From Cercophora sp. LCS_1 (taxonomy: Eukaryota > Ascomycota > Sordariomycetes > Sordariales > Lasiosphaeriaceae): a stretch of 64,000 nucleotides of DNA. The first letter of the stretch is position 1; the number at the start of each line of letters is the position of its first letter. This document shows positions 47,280 to 59,419 of this stretch, piece after piece. Made by a program: the position numbers and the translations under genes. The notes below the pieces were generated by a model. The model did not search any database. It worked only from the letters and a program-made list of their open reading frames with translations, and was not told where the DNA came from. The stretch covers positions 62,001 through 126,000 of the forward strand of contig JAPZLL010000008.1 in the NCBI GenBank assembly GCA_036250225.1. The letters are read 5' to 3'.

Positions 47280-47984
47280 CTACTTCTTCTCTTGACCCTC
47301 CTCCGCAGCCTCGGCCTCGAACCCCCCCTCCTCAAACCGATCCTCCGTCTCAACCTCCCTCCAAAGCGACTCCTCCTTGGCCTTCCTCATCCCACCCACA
47401 TCCACCCAACTCTGGGGATTCGCCAAAAACTCCTCCGCCTGCTTCTTCAGTTGCTTCCTGTGCGCCTCAGTCGGATACGCCTTGCGTTCCTCAATCACGC
47501 CCTTCATCCTCAGCTTATACTGCCGATCGTTCTCCTCCTTGGCATCCGACAGCTTCTTGTATGATTCGTAATCGAACTTCTCCCGATCCTCGGGTTTGAC
47601 CGGCTCAGGCCACACAAACGGCTTCTTGAGCTCCGCCACCATCATCTTGTTCGCCGCGGGGCGGTACCACTTGCCCATGCCGCGGTCTTTGCGCTCAGGA
47701 CCCGGTTGGTTGATGAAGGATCGGATGTGGTTGACTTCGACGTTGTAGACGTGAAACAAATAGTCTCGGAGGTCGAACTTGTTGAACTTGAGGGGGACGG
47801 CGAAGGTCGCGAGGTTTGGTGGTTGCCCGGGCTTGGGTCGGAGGAATGTGATTACGTGGTTTGGGCTGGCTTGTTAGTTGGGTGGTTGAGATTGGGAGGG
47901 TGGTGGTGAAGCGTACAGGAAAACTTGGGTTTTGCCGCGGGGAAAGAGGCCCCGGGCCGCAGCCTCCACAGCTCCGGTCGCCAT
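47280..47984 (-). CDS. Mitochondrial large-subunit ribosomal protein uL23m
   Basis: Exons on the minus strand 47984-47917 and 47865-47280, 217 residues. The 51-bp intron (GTACGC donor, CCAG acceptor) joins RGKTQVFL to PNHVITFLRPKPG, typical of the uL23 start. Core features are FKFDLRDYLFHVYNVEV-like text around LKFNKFDLRDYLFHVYNVEV and NHIRSFINQPG, which in uL23m precede a fungal charged extension. The C-terminal 100 residues are Lys/Glu-rich. uL23m sits at the polypeptide exit tunnel of the mitoribosome. Ends 90 bp from the convergent methyltransferase gene. Confidence 0.9.
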
Positions 47985-48423
47985 GATCGTTAGGCAATGT
48001 TGGTGAGGCTGTATAAAGGTATTGAAGTTTCGGCTCGGGGTCAATTGGGCGGCTGAGTCGTGGGCTTCGCCGGAGTGATGTTCTCGAGATAGCTCGAATC
48101 GGCATCCGCAGCTAGATTTTCCGAGTCTGCGGGTCGCGAGTTGGCCGGGCCGACGCCAGGTGGCGCGTCTAACCGCACCCCTGCACGCCGGCTCCACTCG
48201 GCAAGGAACGGCCTGGCCAAGCATTCGGTCTTTGCGGCCCAACAATGTGGGTCGGCAGCTCATCAAGGTGTTCGAGCTGTCACAAGCTCCAAGTTGCAAA
48301 TGAAAGTAGGAGAATAATTTTACTTGATTCGTTACTTCATACCGAGGGGCCCATCTAATGAGAAGCTACATTCCGACATAAGCCTCTAGATGGGACAAAA
48401 AGCCCTTTTGTCTATTCCGTTTT
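47985..48423. other. Intergenic
   Basis: About 440 bp between two minus-strand genes. Nothing supported beyond an expected promoter for the ribosomal protein gene. Confidence 0.5.
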
Positions 48424-49429
48424 CTAGACATCAATACCATCGACAACAACGCCCTTGGTAAAGTTCACCTGCATGACGCGGGCGACCTCGTTGGCCGAGT
48501 CCTCCGACACCAAAACGCCGACAAGATACAAAGCTGCATCGATGCCGGCGGCCACTCCCCCACTTGTGATGACCCGGAGACCACCGAGCCTCATCGCTGC
48601 GCGACGGGCAATCGACTCGCGACGAGTAGCCCCCTTGAACGAGATGGAGCCCTTTCTGCGACAGACGTCAGCTTCAAAGATCAACAGCATTGGATGAGGC
48701 TACATACCGCCCACCGGTGGAGGGGCGACGGCCAGCGTCGGACTTGCGACGGATATACGGGTTCTCATCTTCGTCGCCGAGCTCGAAGCGAAGGTTGTTG
48801 ACGACATACCGGGCGTCCTCAACGACATCGGTGCGCTCGCCGAGGTCCCGGACAGCAGCCTGACTGCACAGGTTCTCGAACTTGATGATAAAGTCAGGGT
48901 GGGTTGTGGCAGACAAGCCCGCAAGGATACCCTGCTGGGCCAGCAGAAGGGACCCGGTGCAGATGGACAGGAGGGTGCGCTCCCGGCTAGGGTCTTCTTT
49001 CTGAATCTCGGAGAAGGCAGTGATGAGATCGAGGGGCTCGGCCTTCTCCTTCAGCACTTGCTCAACATTTCCACCGAGGACGACGAGGACATCGAAATCG
49101 GAGAGGCGCTCGTGGGCCTCCTTCCAGGAGACCTGAGAGCCAATGATGACGCCCTGTTCAGAGAGAACCTTAGGTTCGCCAGCAGCGATGGTGACTTCAA
49201 AAGCCTTGGACACTGGTTGCACAAAGATGAGTCAGCCCCGTTGAACAGCATCGGGAAACCGTCAGCCGGTAGGACTAGCTCGTAGTCACTTACACGGGTC
49301 GTTGGCATCGTGCAAGGCATGAGTCAGGACCTCAAGAGGACCGGCAAAGTCCAGGAGGTTGAACTTGGGATGCAGGGCGAACAGAACGTCAATGGGTTCG
49401 TCAGCCACTGCGGACGTCTTGGAGGCCAT
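48424..49429 (-). CDS. DJ-1/PfpI family protein
   Basis: Class I glutamine-amidotransferase-like fold. Exons on the minus strand 49429-49294, 49212-48708 and 48655-48424, 290 residues; introns of 81 bp (GTAAGT) and 52 bp (GTATGT). The start VLFALHPKFNLLDFAGPLEV is the typical first strand of the isonitrile hydratase-like and AraC-N-terminal PfpI subgroup. FDVLVVLGGNVEQV follows, and the nucleophile elbow LLSICTGSLLLAQQG near residue 130 supplies the conserved Cys. VITSGGVAAGIDAALYLV is the late conserved helix. Residues about 165-205 form a charged insert rich in Asp, Glu and Arg between these elements. Possible roles are glyoxalase, isonitrile hydratase or stress chaperone; the substrate cannot be told from sequence. 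Confidence 0.88.
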
Positions 49430-50154
49430 CTTGCCGACTGGTGAGGAGGTTGTTTGGGAGGGGTGGTGTGGCAATTGACTTCAATCGAATCGAGATCTCA
49501 ATGAGATGCTACTGCTGGTCTGTCTTCAATTGACTGACCAAAAACGAGGCACGAGCAGAGGATGAAGTAGTCTGTGGGAGGTGATGAAGTGATGTTCTTT
49601 GTTGAAGGAGGGAAAAGCCCAACCCATCGTCTTCGATTGGGAGAAGAGTAGATCAGAGCCAGTCACGGTCACGCGGGAGAGCCATGCCACCGACCACCCC
49701 GCTGTCCGCCGTCCGCCTGAGAGGGGCACTGCTGCAGGTCAGACCAGTTGCAGGCATTCAGTCCCCACTGAGCTGCATACGGGAAATGCGGGGTAGAGGA
49801 CCTGGTCAGGTCACGTCCCACCCAGGGAGTGGGCCTCTCGCCTGAGCCTGGTTGCAAGCTGGATCGAGTGTCGGCCGTGAAAAAGCTGCATCCTTGCTCC
49901 GGGACGAGGACCTCATGATGCAACATCGCGGATCGAACCGTTTTATGCCGCGCATTAATCTAAGCTCTCTCCTGACACAATAGTCGAGACCCTGTCCGAG
50001 TCATTTTTCGATCTCATTCTGTGGGCCTCTTCTGTTTGAGAAAGAGCGACTGCGGATTCGATTACGGGCGCGGAGCGACTTCGTCGGGGTCCCTGCGGAT
50101 GCGGGTCCGGCACGCTCGCGAACTTTCAATGTGCCATTCGCCGCGCCGATCAGG
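49430..50154. other. Divergent promoter region, DJ-1 family gene and TSC1
   Basis: About 725 bp between head-to-head genes. No ORF with coding character and no RNA gene recognised. Confidence 0.5.
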
Positions 50155-53100
50155 ATGACTTCATCCGGGTAAGCCATAGGAATCCTGACAGCGGACCATA
50201 TCACTTATCGGATTGCTGACTGTTGTGGACAGGTCTTCGAAGGACCTCAACAAAGCGCTCAGTGCCTTCTTCCAGGCACCGAGCCTGCCCCTCCCTTCCG
50301 AGCTTGTCGCAGTGATAACCGCCTACCTTGACAAACATGCCCGCTCCGATGAATCTGCCGCCGAGCGTCTGAACGACGAACTCATATCGATATACGAAAA
50401 GAGTGTGCATGGCCGAACCGAGAGGTATGCCCCGTTTCTTGCCGTCCTGCGGGAGCTCCGCCCGGCCCTACGGACACCGCCGAGGATTTTCGAATGGTGG
50501 AACAAGCTACTTGATCCTGTCCTGGAAGTTGTCGACCGAGAGAAGGGGTTGGCCCGCGAAGTTCTCGATCACACGCTCGATCTCTTGTCAATAAACGAAA
50601 ATGATGATCCCGCGGCATGGAATGAGGCAGGGCTTGCGCCCTTTATTGGCCGACTCCTTGATCGGTGGATGGGCGTCAAGGCGACACAAGCAAGTACCCA
50701 GTCATCTTTTGCAAACTTGAAGGAGAGGATGGTCAGAGAGACCCTCGTCATCTTCGGAAAGAAGGACCCCAAAGGTTTCATGGTGGCCTTGAATGGGTTT
50801 ATGCTCAAAAAGGAGACCAGAAACAACAGCTTGAGCCTTTTCTGCGACTTTATAGCAAGCCAGCCGCCGCATTTGCATCTCATTCTTCAAACTCCTCTCT
50901 TCGTCAGCATCCTACATTCGCTCCAGAAGGATGAGTCGACCGAGACGGTCAACATGTCGGTGTTGTCTCTGATCATGATTCTCCCGTACATGCCGGGCTC
51001 GCTAGTGCCTTACTTGCCAACCCTCTTCAACATCTATGCCCGTCTACTTTTCTGGGACCGGGATTCATACTTTGCGCAGGAACATACCGAGTTCGAAACC
51101 GAAAATGAGGATGGTACCACGTGGGACAAGTGTCTTTTGGATCCCGACCACGACGGCAGGACAATCCACTACCTTCCAGTCTACTTCACGATGCTTTATG
51201 GATTATACCCCCTTAATTTCGTGGATTATATCCGAAAACCTCAGAGATATTTGCGGCACGCAAACAACGACGAGGACATTGACGTGCAAGCAATGGAGAT
51301 CCGCGATCGATCGGAGCGATTTCGAGAGATACATCGTCTACACCCAAACTTCTATAACCTGACGATTGAGTCTGAAAAGACAGACTTGAGCCGGTGGCTC
51401 AGGAGCGATCCTGATGAGGTGCTGGCTGTTTGCATGGCGCTCAGAATCAACACCCCGCCGGAACCTCAGCCCGCCGAAGTGGAGTTGGAGATCCCAAGGC
51501 CAACCGAGGTCGCTCTAACAGATGAGGGTGACGAAGAAGCCGGGGATTGCCCCTTGCTGAGCAGTTCTGCCTTTGTTGACACGCCGTCGCTTAGGAACTC
51601 ATCATCAATCAACTTGGTTCAACAGGCTGCCCCTCCAGAAATTACTGCAAGTGGCGGTGACAGCATCCGATCCACTCGATCCCAATCCAGCCATCCATCC
51701 GGTCACGATCTGCTCGAGATGAAGACCAGAGAGGCAGGCGGTGATAGCCCTACCCTGCCCCCACATCTCATCCCGAGTTCATCGCACACTCACCTTCAGG
51801 ATATGATCAATTCAAACAAGGCCATCAAATCCGGCCTCAACCAGTCGTCGGGCAATGATAGCGTGCCTTCGCTCTCCCTCACTCCCCAGGATTCGATCGA
51901 TCGTGTCTCGCTGCGGCCTCGGCGATCACAGCATCTGCGTCCTGCCGAAAAGGCGGACGGCGGGCAAAGTGATCACACGGCGCTGCTGTATCACCAAAGC
52001 CTTCTTCTGCTGAATGACCTGCAGTTTGAGCGGTACATCAAACAGCAACACATCACCCACATGGGCGCGCTACGCAGGAAGCAAATTAAGGAAGCAGCCA
52101 CCGAAGCAGAGGCGCAGAATTTGGTCATGGCAAATCGCAGTCTAAAGCAGCGCTTGGACGAGGCAAAACGCCAGGAGAGCCAGATCAAGAAGGAATTTGA
52201 CCACCGGCGAACAATGGCGCAAAAGCGGGAAAACGACCTCTCAAACAAGCTCAGAGCTCTGCGCGAGGAGCAGAAGAAGTGGAGCGCTGAGGGGACCATG
52301 CTCAAGCAGCAGCTGGACAAAGCCCAGGCAGAGTGTAAGGCATTGCGCAAGATGGTGGACGCGGCCGAAGAAAAGCGGCTGGAAATGGAACAGAACCTCG
52401 AATCCGCTGACCTCACGGCCGACGAAATCGAGAGGCTCAAGGCAGAAATCCTGCGTCTGTCAGAGGTCGAGCACGAGTACCAGGGCAAGCAGCTGAAGTT
52501 GGAACAGGCCCAAAAGGCTGCAGAGGCTGCAGAGATCCGCGCGGAACAGTGGAAGCTGGAGCTTACAGCTCGAGAGAACGAGTTACAACAGGCGAGAAGT
52601 AGCTTTGAGGCACAAACCGCTTCCCTCGGCAATCGGCTGTCGGAGGCGCTCAGAGAAAATCCTGGTGGACGGACCAGCGAGGTGACGGCGGTCTTTGAAG
52701 CTGCTCTGGCTGCCAGCCGCACAAAGCAAGCCGAGCTGCAGAAGCAGTACTCGTCCCTGATGAGGAAGTACACAGTACTCCAGTCATCAGTTCTAGACAT
52801 GGAGTGTGATGCGAGCGAAAGGAGGCGAGGTAATGACAGTGGGGCAGCAGCCGACACGGAATTGATGGGTCCAGTGGCTGGCAGCCCGATTGCGATCCGA
52901 AACAGGACACATCGCGGGTTTTCCGATCCAGAGTCGCCTGAAGGGTTTTCACATAATGCAACATCCCCTCTGGAGCCGATATCCACCTCGCTTGGCGCCA
53001 ACGGAGGGCCTTCAACTCCGGCCGACGTCGACAAAACAGGGACGAGCACGAGTCCGCAGATGGAGAGGTATTTTGGACGAGGTAAGCGATACGATGCTAC

Positions 53101-53241
53101 GCACACTTTATACCCCGCTAACGCGTTGTAGGCGGTGTTCAGAACGCCATTCGAAAAGAGCGCAAGGACAAAAAGGACGACAAGGACAAGAAGGACAAAA
53201 AATCGGGCACGGGTCTGAGAGGGATTCGCAACTTTGTGTAA
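50155..53241 (+). CDS. tsc1: Hamartin (TSC1) homologue
   Basis: Scaffold of the tuberous sclerosis complex, which with tuberin (TSC2) restrains Rheb and TOR signalling. Exons 50155-50168, 50233-53081 and 53132-53241, 990 residues. The 14-nt first exon supplies the only ATG in a good position (MTSSG); the large frame itself is open upstream only from a non-ATG codon. The N-terminal about 400 residues are the helical hamartin core, including SLSLFCDFIASQPPHLHLIL, MILPYMPGSLVPYLPTLFNI and the FTMLYGLYPLNFVDYIRKP segment. A disordered Ser/Pro region (about 415-590) precedes a long coiled coil (about 595-880) with heptad Leu, Glu, Lys and Gln. The last exon is a Lys/Asp-rich KKDKKDDKDKKDKK tail. 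Final intron is 50 bp. Confidence 0.92.
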
Positions 53242-54083
53242 CGAACGGATGATTTGTATGGCCTGGGTTCGTGTCAGTATACATTAGAAGGACGGGAAGC
53301 GCGGGCAAAAGTGATCATCTTTTGCAGTAGGCGTTTCTCGTTTCCAACCAAGCTGTCTGAGAAAAGGGGTGTCAACATTGAGCGTGGGGGACAGCAACCC
53401 TGGAAACGCCAAGCTGTTGACTCCAACGTTGGTGTCTGGGGTGACCTCACACAATATAATAAGTATACCGGGCCTCTCCAGGACCCTTATTTTGTGCAAG
53501 GCTGCTGGATTCCTAACCCCCCGCTAGTTGACGGCCCGGGGACCGCCCCTCCCGTGCGGAGGCGCATCCCGCACTCCACCCTGCGCCGATTGTTCTTGGT
53601 TTCCATCAACACCAGAAACAACGGTCCCTTAGTATCGCGAACCGCAGCCACGCGCGCCAGGGAAGCGGTACATGTCCCTTCAACAGATCACATACCGAGA
53701 ACATACCCCGTCCGACGCTTCGTGCGACCCTACGCACCTTTCCGCGTCGCATCGCATCAATTGCATCACAACCGCATCGTTACTCAGCGCGCGCGCGCCT
53801 GTCTCGGCCGACGGGAGCCCGGACAGATCGCCTTGATCAACAGTGCTCCGCATCGCCCATCGTCGCAATTCACTCACCTCGTCATCAATTCAATCGCGCG
53901 CCCTCCATCCGACGACGACATCGCATCGATTCGCGCGATCCCATTGACCCCGCGCTGCGCAATCAGCCCGGCGCTTAGAAAGCAAACAACAAAAACATCC
54001 ACGCAAACAAGCACTCAGACGAAACGTCCTACAGAACCACAAACGCAACGTTTCCTCACAACCACACCCGACAAACCCAAACA
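53242..54083. other. Promoter and leader of the membrane-protein gene
   Basis: About 840 bp. An open frame crosses it (53254-54234) but is CA-rich in its last 150 bp, as fungal 5' leaders are, and encodes no recognisable protein. No other feature. Confidence 0.5.
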
Positions 54084-54680
54084 ATGCCACCCCTCACCCG
54101 CCTCATCCACCCACCGCCCCTCCTCCCCCCACCCTCCCCTCGCTCCCTCCTCACCCACCGACAAACAACCACCACAGGAACCATCCCCGCCTCCTACGGC
54201 TCCCTCTACTCCTCCCCCTCCCCCGGCGCCGTAGCCGGCATAACCCTCGGCGCAGTCGGCGGTTTCCTACTCATCCTATGGCTGATATACACATGCATCA
54301 ATTTCGGCAACCCACCTGATAACGCCGAGTCGTCAGTCACAGGGTCGGTGGTTGTAGAGAAGCGACGGTCTGAGAGACATAGCCATCATCATACACATCG
54401 AAGGAGGGGGTCTGCGACGGTAGAGGTGCGGACGTCGAGGAGGGTGCCTGCTGCGGTTATTGTGGAGGAACGGGTGATGAGCGGGGGTGGGGAACGGGTT
54501 GTTTTGGAGGAACGAAGGAGAGGCCCTGGACCGAGAGTGGTGGATGCGGATCCGATGGGGTTGCAGAGTGATGAGGATGAGGTGGTTGTTATTGAGGAGC
54601 ACAGTCCGCCACCGAGGCGGAGGAGGAGTAGGGTGAGGAGTGTGGAGAGGCGGAGTGGGGTTTATAGTCGGGGGAGTTAA
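54084..54680 (+). CDS. Single-pass membrane protein, unknown function
   Basis: Single exon, 198 residues. A Pro/Arg-rich N-terminus lacking an obvious cleavable signal leads to a segment YGSLYSSPSPGAVAGITLG and one clear transmembrane helix (GGFLLILWLIYTCINFG, about residues 56-74). The cytosolic-side tail is strongly charged: Arg/His-rich (RRSERHSHHHTHRRR), then Val/Glu/Arg-rich, then an acidic stretch and an Arg-rich end. Proteins of this layout are widespread in Sordariomycetes (family recollection), with no known role. CT-rich leader precedes the ATG. Confidence 0.78.
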   Translation: MPPLTRLIHPPPLLPPPSPRSLLTHRQTTTTGTIPASYGSLYSSPSPGAVAGITLGAVGGFLLILWLIYTCINFGNPPDNAESSVTGSVVVEKRRSERHSHHHTHRRRGSATVEVRTSRRVPAAVIVEERVMSGGGERVVLEERRRGPGPRVVDADPMGLQSDEDEVVVIEEHSPPPRRRRSRVRSVERRSGVYSRGS

Positions 54681-55507
54681 GACGGGAGTTTTTTGGTATG
54701 GGTATGGGTGGTGGGTTATACGAGCGGGTGCGGTTTAGTACTGGATATATGGATAGGTTTGGATGATGATTGATGAGGCATGCGATGGGAGTTGGATTTT
54801 GGTTTGATTTTGGGTTTTTGGTAGCAGCTTGGGTTATGGACCGATGTAGGATAAGGATGCTCGGGGATAGCAGGCAAGTGCCTAGATAAATTTTGAGAAG
54901 TACATTCCGTAAATGTATACAGCGGATGCTCTCGACACGGCTTTGCTTTGCATTCGCATACATAAACTTGTTGTTGTGTCTCCTCGGCGGGAGCTACGCC
55001 GAATCGTTCATTTGGGTTCTTAGCAGCAAAAAAAGGGGCCAGGAGTTGGAGAAAACAATGCGTCGTTGACCCCATCCATGATTCCGGGCCGTGATCGAAC
55101 CATCCCTGCTGCTGCCAACGTCATTGATACCAGCACCACACATTGGACCACCACAACCTACCAGCAATCCCAAAACTTTCAGCCTTTAGCCATGCTGTAT
55201 TTTCATTACGTGGAGAAATCCGATCCACTCCTAATGCAGCCCTGTGCGCAATTGTTGACGCTTTCGTTTTAACTTTCACATGCTCGCCACATCCATGACA
55301 TCACGCTACCCCGACTCCTTTATCAACTACAACCAACACACCACTTCCCAAGCTGCCCCTGAGCTATACAAAAACCATACTCATTCGCCAATCCAATCCT
55401 CTACGCCCGTCTAGTCTTCTAACCTCAAAACCACCTCACCAAGACACCAACCAACCAACCAAACCCTTTTCCAATAAACCGAAAAGAGAAACCATCGGTC
55501 CACAAAG
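54681..55507. other. Intergenic
   Basis: About 830 bp; 3' end of the membrane-protein gene and the CA-rich promoter/leader of the next (55400-55507). No supported gene on either strand. Confidence 0.5.
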
Positions 55508-56568
55508 ATGGACCACCCAGTCAAAGACATCCGCCCCGTCCTCCGCACCCTGACAACCGGCGGCACCCACCCTGACGACCTAACCGAAACAATCTCAAAA
55601 TACTACACCACAACCGCCTCCCTAACCCATCCCCTCATCCGCATCCCCTCCTTCTCCTCCCTGCCCTTCGCTCCCCACCTCACCTCGCGTCGCGTCATCC
55701 TCGCAATCGCCAAATGGTTCCGCCTGCTCTCTCCCCACACCTCCCTCGAAATCGAATCCACGGTCTTTGACCAACGCGCCAACCTCCTCTACGTGACCCT
55801 TTCGCAAGCCTATCAGATCTGGTTCCTACCCTTCCACCGCTCGCCCATCCGCAGCGTGACCGTTTTCACTTTGGTTTCTGAGCCATCCACCACCACCACC
55901 AGCACTTCTTCTTCTTTATCCCAACAACAACAACAACAACAACAAAACGGCCACACGAGCGTGACAAGTGTGGGAGGAGGAGGAGGAGGAGGAGGAGGAG
56001 GTGGTGGTGGCGGTAGCGACACACCAGCCCTAGGCGAAGCAGAAGACGAACCCACTTTCGCAGAGGTGGCCAACAATTCCGTCGACACGTCGGCCGCGGT
56101 GGACAAGAGCGGAACGAGCTTGGCACGCCGACAGGGGAGCAGTTCCCTTTCAAGGTCGAGTTCATCCGGCGAGAGAGGTGCTGGTGGCGGCAAGAAATAC
56201 AAGATCGCCAAGCAGGAGGACTTGTATCAGGTCAACGAGCTTCTCAAGTTTGTGTTGATGGCGCCAGGCGCCATGGTCTGGGGGTGGTGGCAGCTTTTGA
56301 GCGCCGTGTTGTGCGTCGTCGGTGTTTTGGTGTTGGAGCCTGTGGTGCGGCTTGTTGGGGCTGAGGGGAGGCATAGGCCGAGGGCTGTGATGGGTAATGG
56401 GAGCGCGAATGGAAGGAGAATGTGAGTATTTTCTCCTGGTTTACTGATTATGAGGCATGGATGGTTGCGCTTGAAAGAATGGATTCGGTCATGTGTTGGT
56501 GTGCCGTAACTGATGGCTGGACTTGCAGAAAGCGCTCCAGCTCCGGCCTCATCAAGCTACCAAACTGA
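55508..56568 (+). CDS. SigF-like NTF2-like domain protein
   Basis: Exons 55508-56421 and 56529-56568, 317 residues; the 107-bp intron has GTGAGT and GCAG ends. The N-terminal about 120 residues match the fungal SigF-like NTF2-like domain: DDLTETISKYYTTTASLTHP, RRVILAIAKWFRLLSPHTSL and NLLYVTLSQAYQIWFLPFHR. A low-complexity insert follows with 8 Gln (55922-55945) and a 14-Gly run (about 55972-56014). The end YQVNELLKFVLMAPGAMVWG plus a hydrophobic helix (WWQLLSAVLCVVGVLVLEPV) suggests a C-terminal membrane anchor. Function unknown; NTF2-like folds often bind small ligands. Confidence 0.85.
55922..56014 (+). repeat. Coding CAA and GGA/GGT microsatellites
   Basis: A CAA run encoding 8 Gln and, about 25 bp later, a GGA run grading into GGT that encodes 14 Gly, inside the NTF2-like gene. 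Both keep frame and are likely polymorphic. Confidence 0.85.
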
Positions 56569-56741
56569 GAGTGAAATTCGGACGGATACGATAGATAATC
56601 ATGTAATAGTATGAGCAATGAAGTACACAACGATGTTTCTGTATTAGCCACAGTTCTGTCTGTTGATACAAGTGACAAATGCCACGTCTGTTCTTTCTTT
56701 ACACACGTCATCTCTCATGATGACTGCCACCAAGACCAACC

Positions 56742-59053
56742 CTATTTCCCAGTGTCTTTTGCAGTCTCCTTCCTGACGCTTCCAACTCCATAGTGGCTCC
56801 CATGACTCACTCCATTGGTATTGTCCACATTCGCCATCAAACGGCTTCCAGCACCGAGCCCGACACCGACTGCAATTCCCGGTGCCCGTGGCCCCATGAT
56901 CCCGTTCCCATTCACACCGCCCGGCCTCCTGGGCGTCGTGTCACCCCTCTCCTCCGATCTCGGTGAAGCTAAACTTCCTTGCGGTATCTGCGCTCTCCCC
57001 TCCCACACAATTGACCTCCTCCCAAGCGTATCCCTGCGTCCCAGCGTCTCGCTAAACCCTAACTTCCCTACGCTCTTCCGCGGTGAGATGGTGCCGTTGC
57101 CGGTCCTTCTCGGTGGGGGTGTAACGGGCTCAGCGAAGCCTTCTTCCTGTGGAAGGCGTCTGACTGCGACTGCCAGGCCCCTTGCTCCGCTCGAGGGTGT
57201 AGGTGGGGGAATGAGCGTGGCAGATGACGGAACCTTTCTTACTCGACTTACATGATAGCTCGGCCTGGTCTCCCGCCCGCCGCTTATCGAAGTGCGCCGC
57301 ATCTGCGTCCAAATCTTTCTTGCAGGATCTGACTCCTTGTCATACTCCTCTTCAGTAGTAGTTGATGAGGTCTCCGTTTCGAGACCTGGCACGTTTTGAT
57401 GCTGTGCCACACTTTGTGGAATTGATGCACGGTGGAGGCTCGTCTGTCGTACAGGGATTGGCGGCGCTCCCCGCGTGGGGGGTGGCGCGGGAAGCGGTCT
57501 GAGGGTTTCATCGCTATTTCTTTTTGATGAACTTGGTTCCTCAGAAAAGTCGGGGAAGGAACCTGGAAGACTAGGGGAGGGTGAGAAGTTCACGGGCCTT
57601 CGCGGCACGGGCGGAGAGCGGGACCGATGGTTGACTCGGCTTATCACCTCGTGCGCCTTCTCGGGACCCCAATGAGAGGCGATGATTCCAAATAACTGTG
57701 GTGCTGGCTGCGGTAAAGGCCGGGGTGACCAAAGGGAAGACGAATTGTGCCGCTGAATCACAGCGATGGCTGTCGTTTCCATCCTGGTCTGAATACCAAT
57801 CACACCGTCGCTGTGTCTCGGCTCCGCAAGGCCCTCTCCCGGACTTGCTGTGGCAGAAGGAATCTGATGTGGAAATCCAGAGTGGCGATAGGTCATGCGT
57901 ATTTGCAGATACTCAACGGTAGTAGTGCCTAGATGGTATTCCAGATCCTGAATGAGGTCCTCAGAGCTTTGTCGTATATGTCCCTGTCTCTGACCAGAAG
58001 AGCCAAGGATCAGTCGCACGTGTGCCATGACCAGAACTCGTGATCCCGGATAAAGGATCCTTGAATTTCGAGGTTAGGGGCTGAAATGCAGGAGGAGAGC
58101 TGCCGGGGACTCACTTCGTGCAGGCTGCGTTCTCGACAACCTCAATGACTTGGCTGTCGCTCGTTGGCAGCACCTCCACCTTGACATCGTACAGACAGCC
58201 ATACTGAAACACATCTTCCCGACTTTATCAGCCAGGGAAATACAAAACCGTGAGTAAGGCACTGACCTGACTGCAAAGAACCATCCTCCTCGTGGAAACT
58301 GAGCGGCCTCCGTTTGTCGTCACCTTGCCCTGCCTGATCCTGACCGCTGGCGCGGCATATCCGAGTGGACAACTGCACAGCGGCCCAGACATTATCGACC
58401 CTGTCATCAAGTACCTTGGTGTCAGGGGTAACAACAATTCGCGGGACCAACACAAAAGGGTCCGGTGGACATGCGCTGTCAATAGAATCGCATGGACTTT
58501 CCAAGTCTATCGCCGGAAGAAGCGGCTCTGGGGCACTCTCGTATGGCCGTGAGGGTGGAGGAGCCATTTGAAGCATGCTTTTCGTGTTTCTTAACCACAA
58601 ACGCTTGAGATGAGGTCGTCCCTGAGTGGCTGCGCTCGGAGCTGGACTGGCTCCCCGGGCTCGATCGGTGGCAGGCGTTCGTCTTGGAGGCAACAAACTC
58701 GTCTTGCTGGGTGACTGGTATGTAGGAGTCCTTTCCTCTACCTCGCGTGGATCCGTGACTGAAGTAGATCGTCTTGGTCTAACCACCGGTCTGGGCGTTG
58801 CTTTGGGCGTAGCGGGAACAATGCTGTCACCTCTCCGTTTTCGCACAGTCAGGGGTTGTTCGCCGCCTAGAGGTTCCGGTATGCTGCCCCGGCTCGAGTT
58901 CGAATCGGTGCTGTCGGTACTGCATCTCCGAGACGTATAAGACTTGTGGCTCCGCCTGCTGTCGGGTCGCTTGATAATTTGCAGGGGTCTAGGAATGTCG
59001 GCCTCGGGCCGGTTGACGGGAGTCGACCGTCCCGGATTCGACGGCAGCGCCAT
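56742..59053 (-). CDS. Conserved fungal protein of unknown function
   Basis: Exons on the minus strand 59053-58267, 58214-58115 and 58059-56742, 734 residues. Introns of 52 bp (GTCAGT) and 55 bp (GTGAGT) restore a continuous compact segment at about residues 225-370: WAAVQLSTRICRAS (226-239), then DVFQYGCLYDVKVEVLPT, SQVIEVVENAACTKILYPGS and VLVMAHVRLILG, leading to LIQDLEYHLGTTTVEYLQIR and MTYRHSGFP. This central part looks like a folded beta-rich domain; the N-terminal 220 and C-terminal 350 residues are disordered, Ser/Pro/Arg-rich. I recall similar proteins in other Sordariomycetes but no characterised member. The stop lies 173 bp from the convergent NTF2-like gene. Confidence 0.8.
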
Positions 59054-59419
59054 GTTCCCTCCGGAAGCCGATTGACAAAACGAGCCAGATCAGCAGATGC
59101 GAAGAATCGAAAAATGCCCAGATTGGCAAGAAGGAGATGGAAATGAGGCCGAATATAGTGTATAGATCGGCGCAATCCAGAGTGGAGCAACAAGCTCCGT
59201 ATCATATCCCGCTCTAATGTCAAACGAAGCGATACGAACAAGCTGCTATACGTAGGCCACTGCGCAACAGTAGGTAGGAGGTGAATAGGTAAAGTTTAGG
59301 CTTTCGGTCATTATCAGACCATTGCCAATCCCCTCATCGCCATCCAGGGCAGGAACGACAAACCCCCTACCTTCCCCATCACATGCTCCACTCCAAAGCC
59401 AAGGAAGTAACCATCTTGA
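59054..59419. other. Intergenic
   Basis: About 365 bp between two minus-strand genes. Nothing supported beyond an expected promoter. Confidence 0.5.

Noticed and set aside
51991..53106. 371-codon minus-strand ORF opposite TSC1
   Set aside because: Ser/Arg/Cys-rich mirror of the Lys/Glu/Leu coiled coil; a shadow of the real gene.
53254..54234. 326-codon ORF upstream of the membrane-protein gene
   Set aside because: Starts from non-conserved sequence, becomes CA-rich leader-like and overlaps the better-supported gene in another frame.
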